The notes under the pieces were generated by a model, which saw only the letters and a program-made list of their open reading frames with translations, was not told the DNA's origin and did not search any database. From JAXMAR01 sp046350295 (GTDB lineage Bacteria > Planctomycetota > Planctomycetia > Gemmatales > Gemmataceae), in the NCBI GenBank assembly GCA_046350295.1, contig JAXMAR010000008.1, positions 62,001 to 126,000 on the forward strand: 64,000 nt of DNA, given 5' to 3'. The translations under genes were made by a program, and so were the position numbers. Shown here piece by piece: positions 33,186 through 41,011 of the stretch (positions are counted from its first letter, which is position 1; the number at the start of each line of letters is the position of its first letter).

Positions 33186-35515
33186 CTATCGACCCTCCAC
33201 CTCCCCGTTCGCCCCCGCCAGCTCCACCGCGCGCTGCCGGCATTTCTTGATGTCCAGTTTGCCGCTGCCCAGAATCGGCAGCTCGCTCACCTCGTAGAAA
33301 TCGCGCGCTCCCGGCACGTAGATGTTCGGCAAGCCGCGCTCGCTCAGGCGCTTCCGCAGCTCGCTCACGGACACGCCCTGGAACGGCAGGTGAAGCACGA
33401 CCAGGCGCTCCCCCTTCTTCTCGTCCGGAATGGCGGTGACCGCGGCCTGTCGCTCCGTGGTTCCGAGCGCCTGGTGCAGCTCTTCTTCCACTTTTTCGAG
33501 CGGCACCATCTCGCCGCCGACCTTGGCGAAGCGCTCCTCCCGCCCGGTGATGGTGATGAAGCCGTCCTCGTCCATGACGGCAAGGTCCCCCGTGTTGTAC
33601 CAACCCTGGGGCGCCTTGGCGGCGGTCAGCTCGGGGCGATTGAGGTAACCTTTCATCACGTTGGCGCCGCGCATGAAGAGCAAGCCCTCCTGCCCCTGGG
33701 GGACCGGCTCCCCGGTCTCGCGGTGCACGAGGCGGGCCGCCACACCCGGCAACGGCTGGCCGATCGTGCCCGCCTTGTTGCCGACCTGGCGCTGCCCGCC
33801 CTGCTGCCAGTCGGGGACGTTGACGGCCGCGACCGGCGACAGCTCGGTGCAGCCGTAGCCCTCGAGCGGCATGATGCCGAATTTGTCGTGAAACTCCTTG
33901 GCGAGGGGCAGAGGCATTTTTTCGGCGCCGACGATGAGGAGGCGCAGTGACTTGAAGTTGTCCGGCTCGCAACGGCGCAGGTAGGACCGGAGAAAAGTCG
34001 GCGTCGCGAGAAAGAGGGTCGCCTGATACTTCTTGCACAGCTCGCCGATCTCGCGCGCTTGCAGCGGGTTGGCATGGTAGACCGTCGAGGCGCCGACCTG
34101 GAGGCGGCGCCCAGAGCGTCACCGTGTAACCGAAGCTGTGGAAGAAGGGGAGGATGCCGAGCAAGCGGTCCTCGGGGAGGGGTCGATCGCCTGGATCGTC
34201 GACTCGGCGTTGGCGGCGATGTTGCCGTGGCTGAGCATGATCCCCTTGGGCTCCCCCGTCGAGCCGCTCGAGAAGATCACGGTGGCCAGGTCGTCGGCGT
34301 TGTGCTTGCGCAGACGCAGCAGGAAATACTCGTGGACCCAGCCGGGCAGCAGGTAGACAGCCAGCATTCGGCGGATGCGCTCCAGGGCGCCGATCGTCTT
34401 GCGAAATTCCTCCAGGTAACAAAGCTCGACGCCCGGACCGGGGTCGAGCGGCACGCGGTGCGTGAACAGGCGCGGTGAGGACGACGCGGACAGCGCTGCG
34501 CGATGGCGGAGCGGTTGATTTCCTGCGAGGCGGAATAGTTGAGGTTGACGGACGTCTTCCCCAGGAATGCCAGGGCGATGTTGGCGACGGCGGCGGCCTG
34601 TCCGGGCGGCAGCCACACGCCCACCATCCGGTCGTCCCTCAGCACCGGCTTGAGGCGGCTGCGCAGAATCTTGGCGGCCACGAGCGTGGCGCCGTAGCTC
34701 AGCGTCGGCCGCGACGAGTTCTCGTCGATCAGGCAGGGGCGCAGCGGATGACGCACCGCCATGCGAACGAACTGCCGGTGTACCGGCTTGCGGTGATGGC
34801 TGCGGCGGATGGCGGAATCGGCCGACAGGTGCTGGATGGCCTGCCGCACCTCGAAGGGCGTGGCGGTGGGCGGCAGCGGCTTGCCGAAGTTGACGTAGAC
34901 GCGATACGGGACATGGCGCGGCAGCTTCCAGAAGAACTTGCGCCCCTGGTAGCTGAAGATGCTGCCCCAGACATGGTCGAGGCAAACGGGGATAACCGGG
35001 GCCGGTGTCTTTTTGAGGATCTGCTCGAAGCCGCGATAGAAGGGGAGCAGGAAGCCGGTCCGCGTGATGCCCCCCTCGGCGAAGATGCAGACCAGCTCCC
35101 CGGCGGCCAGCGCCTCGCTCGCCGCCCGCAACGATTGGACGATGGAGCGCGGCCCGGAGGCCGGGTCGATCGGAATGACGCGCACCACGCGCAGAAACCA
35201 ACCCAGCACCGGCACCTTCAAGAACGGCGTCCAGATCAGAAAGCGAACCCTCCGCGGCGCCCCCGCGAGAATGAAGGCGGCGTCCATGTGGCTGACGTGA
35301 TTGCTGACGAGCAGCGCCGGGCCGGTCGCCGGAATGTTTTCGGCGCCGTGAACGTGAACGCGATAAAGGGTGTGGCGCAGGATGCGCAGGGGAACGAGGA
35401 CCAGGAAGAAATAGCGGAACAGGTAAACGACGATGATGCCGGCCAGAATGCTGAGGGAAACGATCAGCCACGGCTGAAGCGGAAAATCGTCCTGTGCCCA
35501 GCAGACCTGGGACAT
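33186..35515 (-). pseudogene. aas: PlsC/acyl-ACP synthetase (Aas-like), split by several frameshifts
   Basis: The gene encodes a bifunctional phospholipid repair enzyme: an N-terminal membrane helix, a PlsC acyltransferase with NHVSHMDAA (HX4D), then an adenylate-forming ligase with SSGSTGEPKG and the late motif WYNTGDLAVMDEDGF. Aas re-acylates lysophospholipids using ATP. The reading frame changes at least three times: near 34490 (after QEINRSAIAQ), near 34175 (after IQAIDPS) and near 34115 (after TLWAP). Each shift is one base. A fourth may lie just after the first. All conserved blocks are present in one frame or another, so the gene was intact recently or the sequence has indel errors. 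The start is uncertain. Confidence 0.75.
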
Positions 35516-35827
35516 GGTCGCCACGTGTTGTCTTCTCCAGCCGCCGAGAAACGCCGGGGATTCCTGAACGCCGGAAGGCGTCAGCCTTCTTTTCCTCGCC
35601 ACGGCGCCCGAAGCCCCGATGCGTGGAAGCTATCGTTTGCGCAAGTGGCCGTCAAGCGGCTGCGGAATTTGCGGCCTGGGATAGACAGCGATCGCTTGCT
35701 TTTGGCGCCTGTCCGGACGGCGTACCGATTCCCGCACGTCAAAGTTCCCGTTGTCATTCCGTGGCGGTCCCGCTATAGAGCCGCCTTACGCGACGTTTAC
35801 CAACGAGCCGGTAGGGAGCCTCGGTCC

Positions 35828-36172
35828 ATGATTGCGCGTGCGCTTCTCGACCCGATCCTCAGCGACGACAGCCTCAGCCGCGGGCTCGGGGACGCCGAGG
35901 CGCGCATGCTCGTCGAATGGCTCGTCGACCGCTCGGAACGCCACGCCGCCCGCCGCGACGCCGGCCTGTTGTCGCAAGCCATTCAGCGCTGGCGCCAGCG
36001 CGCCCGCGCCCTGGCTCGTTTCGTCCACCTCTGGTGCTACCAGAACGATCACGGCGCCGCCTGCCAACTCGCCGCCACCGAACGCTTCCCCTGGCCCCTG
36101 CCCTGCTGCGATATCGATCCCCTCGACCTCATGGCCGACATCCTGAACTGGGAAGAAGAATGCCGGCCTTAG
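35828..36172 (+). CDS. Small hypothetical protein, conserved in appearance
   Basis: A 114-residue helical protein, starting at ATG 35828 with GGGAG upstream. It has a dense Arg/Ala helix (IQRWRQRARALARFVHLWCY) and a Cys-containing segment (LPCCDIDPLDLMADILN). The frame extends upstream in the GC-rich flank, but this ATG is the first with a ribosome site. I cannot assign a family. It is on its own between the Aas-like gene and the adaptor cluster. Confidence 0.5.
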   Translation: MIARALLDPILSDDSLSRGLGDAEARMLVEWLVDRSERHAARRDAGLLSQAIQRWRQRARALARFVHLWCYQNDHGAACQLAATERFPWPLPCCDIDPLDLMADILNWEEECRP

Positions 36173-36536
36173 GCGGACGCCTTACTTCCTAGCGCCGACC
36201 CGGCCTCGCAACTCCCTCCGCCTTGCCCAGGCGCCACCTTTCCCCTCTTTTCCTCCGCGCCCGCCTCAATCTTCGCGGATTCCCGTTTGTACCGGCTCTC
36301 CCGCACGGTAACATGACACTGTCGGCTGCGCTCGGAGATTGTTCGTTCAAAGCCAGCGCCGCCGGGACCAGGGACGGTCTTGCCTGTCCAAACGCATGCG
36401 TCTATAGGGAAAAGTCTTGCGGTTTTTGCCGTTTGTATTGAACAATCGGTTGGATCTTCCACCGTCGAAAGACGCTTTCTTTTTCAGGGTCCTGTCCGAC
36501 AGCGCGCCCGCCGTCCCGCGTTCAAACGAGGCCATC
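36173..36536. other. Intergenic region and leader, 364 bp
   Basis: This is the spacer before the three-gene adaptor cluster. No convincing gene was found. It contains a promoter candidate (36380-36408) and an otherwise unstructured, slightly less GC-rich leader of about 130 bp before the GTG start. Confidence 0.6.
36380..36408 (+). promoter_or_regulatory. Candidate promoter of the adaptor cluster
   Basis: TTGCCT (36380-36385) and TATAGG (36403-36408) are 17 bp apart, each matching the sigma70-type boxes in 4 of 6 positions. It lies 129 bp upstream of the GTG start of the first cluster gene. Confidence 0.35.
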
Positions 36537-38633
36537 GTGAACGAGCCCCAATCCCAGCAGATCGACCCTAGCCAGATCGAGCAGGCGCGGCGTCAGATCA
36601 ACCGCCTCGCCGAGGAAATCGCCCAGCTCTCCGAGGCGGAGCTGTCGCCTCCCGAGTATTACGGCGAGTTCCTGCAGCGCCTGCTCGCCGCCATCGCCGC
36701 CCCGGCCGGCGCCGTCTGGCTGAAGACGCCGCAGGGTAACCTCCAGCTCCAGTACCAGATCAACATGCGGCAGGTGGGTCTCGACCGCGGCGAGAACACC
36801 CGTCAGGAGCACGACGAATTGCTCCGCCAGGCGACTGCCAAGGGGCAACCCGGCCTTTTCCCCCCGCATAGCAGCCTCGGACAGGCGGAAGGACAGGCCG
36901 TCGCCCCCGGTAACCCGACCGACCACTACATCCTGATGGCCCCCATCCTGTACGACAAGCAGGTGGCCGGTCTCGTCGAGGTCTGGCAGGACGCCAACCG
37001 GCCACGCGAGGCGCAGCAGGGTTTCCTGCAGTTCATGGTGAAGATGGCCGCCCTCGCCGCCGGCTACACCCGCAACTTCCAGCTCCGCCAGATGGTCGGA
37101 CAGCAGGCCGTCTGGCAGCAGCTCGAGACGTTCGCCCGGCAGATCCACGGCACCTTGAACCCCACCGAGGTCGCCTACCTCGTCGCCAACGAAGGCCGGC
37201 GTCTCGTCGAAGCCGACCGCGTCAGCGTCGCCATCCGTCAAGGCAGCAAGTCGCAAGTCACCGCGATCAGCGGGGCCGACATCGTCGAGAAACGGTCGAA
37301 CCTCGTCCAGCTCATGCGCGCGCTGTTCGACGCCGTGCTCAACTGGGGCGAAAAGCTCGTCTACACCGGCGTCAAGGACGATACGCTGCCACCGGCGGTC
37401 AACAAGGCGCTCGACGCCTTCCTCGCCGAGAGCAACAGCAAGCTGCTCGTGATCATGCCGCTGCCGGACGAGCGCGACAAGGACAAGAAGCGGCCCGCCC
37501 GCTCGGCGCTCATGATGGAGTCCTTCGAAAGCTCCGAGAACCACGAGCAAGCGGTGGCCCGTCTCGAAGTCGTGGGCCGGCACGCGACGAGCGCCCTCTA
37601 CAACGCCGCGGAATACAAGCGCATCCCCATGCGCTTCATCTGGCTGCCGCTCGCCAAGCTGCAAGACGGTCTGGGGGGCAAGGCGCGGGCCATCGGCATC
37701 ACGATTTGCGTCGGCCTGGGCGCCTTGATCGCCGCGCTGATCTTCATCCCCTATCCGCTCAAGATGGACGCGCATGGGCAGCTCTTGCCGATCAAGCGCG
37801 CCTGGGTGTATCCGCCGGTCGAGGGGCTGGTGCGCGAGATCAAGGCGGGATTGACGTCGGGGAGCGTCGTGAACGCGGATGAAGAGCTGATGCGCATGTA
37901 CGACGAGGGCCTGGCCAAAAGACTTCGCGAGCTGGACAAGGACATCAAAGCCGCAGAGGGTCAGCTCAAACTCGCCCTGACCCTTCCCGAAGGAGACAAG
38001 GACAAAGGCATTCGCAGCGAGGAGGCGAGGATCACCCTGGCGGCCAAATGGAGCGAGCGCGAGGCGCTCATCAAGCGGACCCACGCGGATTCCAAGAATC
38101 CGGGTGAATTCATGATTCGCGCGCCGCTCGCCGGCGTCGTCCTCAGCTCCGATTTTCGCGAGCAACTGCTCAATCGCCCGGTCAAGCAGAGCGACCCGCT
38201 GCTCCGCATCGGCTTCCTCAATCCGGACAAGAAAGCGCGCGAGGACTGGGAGATCGAGCTGAAGATCCCGCAGAAGCACATCGGCCAGGTGCTCACCGCC
38301 TTCCGCAACTTGCCGGAAGGGAGCGAACTCGACGTGGACCTGCTCCTGACGAGCGCCCCGACGCGCACCTTCAAGGGCAAGCTCAAGCGCGACAAGGTCG
38401 CCGCCCAGGCCAACGTCGACAAGGACAACAACGCCGAGCCCGATCCCATCGTCCTGGCCTGGGTCCGCATCGAGGGCAAGGACATCCCGCCGGAATACCG
38501 CATCCCGACCGAGCTGCTCCTCACCGGTACCGAGGTCCACGCCCGCGTCCGCTGCGGCAACCGCGCCATGGGTTACTCCCTCTTTTACGGCGTTTGGGAA
38601 TTCATTTACGAGAAGATCGTCTTCTTCTTCTAA
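36537..38633 (+). CDS. GAF-domain plus HlyD-like membrane-fusion protein (adaptor cluster gene 1)
   Basis: A 698-residue protein. Residues 1-40 are a helix, about 45-190 and 225-380 look like two GAF-type sensor domains (FLQRLLAAIAAPAGAVWLKT and LVANEGRRLVEADRVSVAIR). A membrane helix spans 385-407 (TICVGLGALIAALIFIP). Residues 410-698 are HlyD-like: a lipoyl-type half (AHGQLLPIKRAWVYPPVEGL with VREIK), a helical hairpin (LAKRLRELDKDIKAAEGQLK) and the closing barrel. The GAF part would be in the cytoplasm and the adaptor part outside. A GTG at 36537 has GAGG upstream. The gene heads the cluster, which suggests a signal-gated export or envelope-remodelling system. Confidence 0.8.
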   Translation: MNEPQSQQIDPSQIEQARRQINRLAEEIAQLSEAELSPPEYYGEFLQRLLAAIAAPAGAVWLKTPQGNLQLQYQINMRQVGLDRGENTRQEHDELLRQATAKGQPGLFPPHSSLGQAEGQAVAPGNPTDHYILMAPILYDKQVAGLVEVWQDANRPREAQQGFLQFMVKMAALAAGYTRNFQLRQMVGQQAVWQQLETFARQIHGTLNPTEVAYLVANEGRRLVEADRVSVAIRQGSKSQVTAISGADIVEKRSNLVQLMRALFDAVLNWGEKLVYTGVKDDTLPPAVNKALDAFLAESNSKLLVIMPLPDERDKDKKRPARSALMMESFESSENHEQAVARLEVVGRHATSALYNAAEYKRIPMRFIWLPLAKLQDGLGGKARAIGITICVGLGALIAALIFIPYPLKMDAHGQLLPIKRAWVYPPVEGLVREIKAGLTSGSVVNADEELMRMYDEGLAKRLRELDKDIKAAEGQLKLALTLPEGDKDKGIRSEEARITLAAKWSEREALIKRTHADSKNPGEFMIRAPLAGVVLSSDFREQLLNRPVKQSDPLLRIGFLNPDKKAREDWEIELKIPQKHIGQVLTAFRNLPEGSELDVDLLLTSAPTRTFKGKLKRDKVAAQANVDKDNNAEPDPIVLAWVRIEGKDIPPEYRIPTELLLTGTEVHARVRCGNRAMGYSLFYGVWEFIYEKIVFFF

Positions 38634-38640
38634 AGCAACG

Positions 38641-38710
38641 CCCGGGAGGGCGAGGCTCCTGCCGAGTTTTCGTTGATGTTGCGGCTCGGCAGGAGCCTCG
38701 CCCGCCCGGG
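38641..38710. repeat. Palindromic intergenic repeat, family A
   Basis: The arms 38641-38666 and 38685-38710 pair over 26 bp with one mismatch, with the core AGGCTCCTGCCGAG. The loop is 18 nt. It is the same element as at 10513-10625. It lies between adaptor genes 1 and 2 and could attenuate transcription into gene 2. Confidence 0.75.
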
Positions 38711-38750
38711 GCGCCAAGCAAGACAACGTCCCCACGCACGGAGCCCTGCC

Positions 38751-40880
38751 ATGATCCGACTTCTCATCAGCCTCGTCCTCGGCGGCGCCCTCTTCGCCTT
38801 CATCGCCTATCAGATGGGGCTTATCGGCGGAGGCGATACGCCGCCGCCGCCCTCTGACGATGGGACCGAGACCAAGACGACGGTTAGCGCCGAGCAGCTC
38901 GGGGGCAATCTCTACAAGCCGGCGAACACGGAGATCGCCAAGGCGCCCAAGCCCCTCGATCGCTTGCGTGATCCGATCGTCATTCAGGCCAACATGACGG
39001 TCATGGACAAGCTGGAGTTGTCCACCGCCGTGCCCGGCAAGATCCTCTTCGTCGGCGAGGAGATGCCGGAAGGCCTGGCACAGGCGGCCGGCGCCGGTTT
39101 CTTCGTCTGCGAACCGTTCGAGAACACGAGCATCCCCGGCGCCAAGGACGAGGTCACCTTCCTGTTCCGCCGCTTCTACGAGAACGAGCTGGTGAGCGGC
39201 AAGCACATGGTCGCCAAGATGGATCCGACCAAGATCGGCTCCGAGCTGGCGCTCAAGGTGAGCAAGGTCAAGGTCGCCGAAGCCCAGGCGCGCTCCGCGG
39301 AAGCCGGTTATCAGGAAGCGGTCTCCCGTTATCAACGCGCCTATATCCTCTTCCAGCGCAAAGTCATCAACGAGGAGGAATACGGCGCGGCCGTGCTGAC
39401 CAAGGTCAAGTTTCTCGAGGACTACAACACCAAAGTCAAAGAGACGGATCAGGCCGTCACCGAAATGGAGCAGGCGCAGGTCCTTTACAAGCAGCACGAT
39501 CTCATTAGCGACCTTGGCGTCGCTCGCGTCCGCATCGCCAAGATCTACAAGAGCCGCGGTGAAACCGTGAAGGAGCAGGAGCCGATCATCCTCTTGCAAA
39601 ACCCCGATCGCTTGATGGCGGAAGCGCTCCTGGAGCCCCAGTTCCGCGACCGCGTCAAGGTCGGCATGAAGGTGCTCGTCGATCCCACGACCGAGCAAGC
39701 GCCGCTGCGCAGCTTCCGCGGGCATCGCGGCGAGATCACCGCCGTCGCCATCACCAAGGACGAGGCGCCGCGCTATCTGTCCGCCAGCGAGGACGGTACG
39801 GTCTGCGCCTGGGACCAATATCACAAAGGTCCCGTCTTCGAGCTGCTCCACGGCGACCCGGTCCGTTCCCTCGCCGTCAGCCCGCCCGGCGCTCCGCACA
39901 ACCTAGCCCTCACCGGCACGACCGAAGGCGGCGTCTTCCTCTGGAACCTGGACGCCGCCGACCATGCCAGCCCCCTCGCCGAGTTCAAGAAGACCCATCG
40001 CGACGCCGTGACCAGCGTCGCCTTCAGCCCCGACGGACGCTTCTTCGCCACCGGCAGCGCCGCGGGCCAGATCCGTGTCTGGAGCACGTACAAGGCGAAG
40101 AGAGAGGGTGAGCCGGTCGATACGACCACGATCGCTCCCGAAGAGCTTTACACCTTCAAGAACGACACGGTCATCGGCGATTTGCACCGCGGCGGCATCA
40201 CGTCGCTCACGTTCACGCCGCAAGACCTCCTGATCTCCGCCGCCCGCGACAACACCGTCCGCATCTGGGAGCTGCACGACAAGGGCGCCCGCGCCAAGGT
40301 CAAGCCGATCACCGGCCGCTCCGGCTCGATCGCCCAGCTCGGCGTCAGCGCCGACGGCCGGCTCATGTTCCTCGATCGCGGCAAGGAGCTGCAGATCCTC
40401 TCCGCCATCGACGGCAGCCGGGTCGCCACCATGGAGAATCCGGGGGGCGCCCCGTTCGAGACGCTGGCGCTCGTCTCGCCGAACAACGAGCTGATCCTCA
40501 CCGCGGGGGCGGCGGAGGGGCGCTTGCAGCTGTGGCGGGCGCCGAGCTTCGAGCGCCGCGCCCGCGCCGTGCGCGAGTGGGTCACCGTCGATCGCGGCGG
40601 CGTCACCTGCGCCGCCTTTTCCCCGCTCGCGCCGCGCGGCGGCCTGCACGCCACCGCCGTCTCCGGCAGCAAGGACGGCTACGTTTATCTCTGGGCCCTC
40701 CCCTCCGCCAAGGACGTCGAGGAGCACGGGACCTACGCCACCGTCACCCTCGTCTCGAGCGCCCTCGATCCGGGCAGCCGCCAGGTCCGCGTCGGCGTCG
40801 AGGTCCCCAACAACCCCAGCCCCGCTTTCCCCGAAGGCCGCTTCATCCCGGGCCGGCCGGTGACCATCGTGATTGAATGA
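38751..40880 (+). CDS. HlyD-like adaptor with a WD40 propeller inserted (adaptor cluster gene 2)
   Basis: A 709-residue protein. A membrane helix near the N-terminus (MIRLLISLVLGGALFAFIAY) anchors it. Residues 75-310 are adaptor-like: a lipoyl-type strand (LELSTAVPGKILFVGEEMPE), a long helical hairpin (about 165-250, VSKVKVAEAQARSAEAGYQE) and the first barrel strands (GMKVLVDP). Then about 320-650 form WD40 repeats (FRGHRGEITAVAITKD, VTSVAFSPDGRFFATGSAAG, LISAARDNTVRIWEL). The adaptor barrel resumes at about 660 (VTLVSSALDPGSRQVRVGVE) and ends FIPGRPVTIVIE. The propeller thus sits in a loop of the adaptor, outside the cytoplasm. GGAG precedes the ATG at 38751. I know no standard exporter with this arrangement. 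Confidence 0.8.
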   Translation: MIRLLISLVLGGALFAFIAYQMGLIGGGDTPPPPSDDGTETKTTVSAEQLGGNLYKPANTEIAKAPKPLDRLRDPIVIQANMTVMDKLELSTAVPGKILFVGEEMPEGLAQAAGAGFFVCEPFENTSIPGAKDEVTFLFRRFYENELVSGKHMVAKMDPTKIGSELALKVSKVKVAEAQARSAEAGYQEAVSRYQRAYILFQRKVINEEEYGAAVLTKVKFLEDYNTKVKETDQAVTEMEQAQVLYKQHDLISDLGVARVRIAKIYKSRGETVKEQEPIILLQNPDRLMAEALLEPQFRDRVKVGMKVLVDPTTEQAPLRSFRGHRGEITAVAITKDEAPRYLSASEDGTVCAWDQYHKGPVFELLHGDPVRSLAVSPPGAPHNLALTGTTEGGVFLWNLDAADHASPLAEFKKTHRDAVTSVAFSPDGRFFATGSAAGQIRVWSTYKAKREGEPVDTTTIAPEELYTFKNDTVIGDLHRGGITSLTFTPQDLLISAARDNTVRIWELHDKGARAKVKPITGRSGSIAQLGVSADGRLMFLDRGKELQILSAIDGSRVATMENPGGAPFETLALVSPNNELILTAGAAEGRLQLWRAPSFERRARAVREWVTVDRGGVTCAAFSPLAPRGGLHATAVSGSKDGYVYLWALPSAKDVEEHGTYATVTLVSSALDPGSRQVRVGVEVPNNPSPAFPEGRFIPGRPVTIVIE

Positions 40881-41003
40881 AGCTCTCAGCTAACAGCTCT
40901 CAGCTTTCAGCCAGAGAGCTGAGGCGCCGACGCCGGTGACGCCTGTGCTGAAACGATTTCCAGTCCTGATTCGCTAATAGCTGAAAGCTGATAGCTGACA
41001 GCT
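40881..41003. repeat. Inverted pair of 7-bp-period arrays
   Basis: The left array 40881-40911 runs as AGCTCTC, AGCTAAC, AGCTCTC, AGCTTTC, AGC; the right array 40973-41003 is its near reverse complement in the same period. Together they form a long imperfect hairpin filling the spacer between adaptor genes 2 and 3. The ribosome site of gene 3 is weak and lies directly after the right arm. Confidence 0.75.
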
Positions 41004-41011
41004 CGAAAAAT

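Noticed and set aside
36522..39899. Open frame of more than 1100 codons on the minus strand opposite adaptor genes 1 and 2
   Set aside because: Low-complexity acidic sequence that follows the codon pattern of the plus-strand genes; no motifs, start site or spacing support it.
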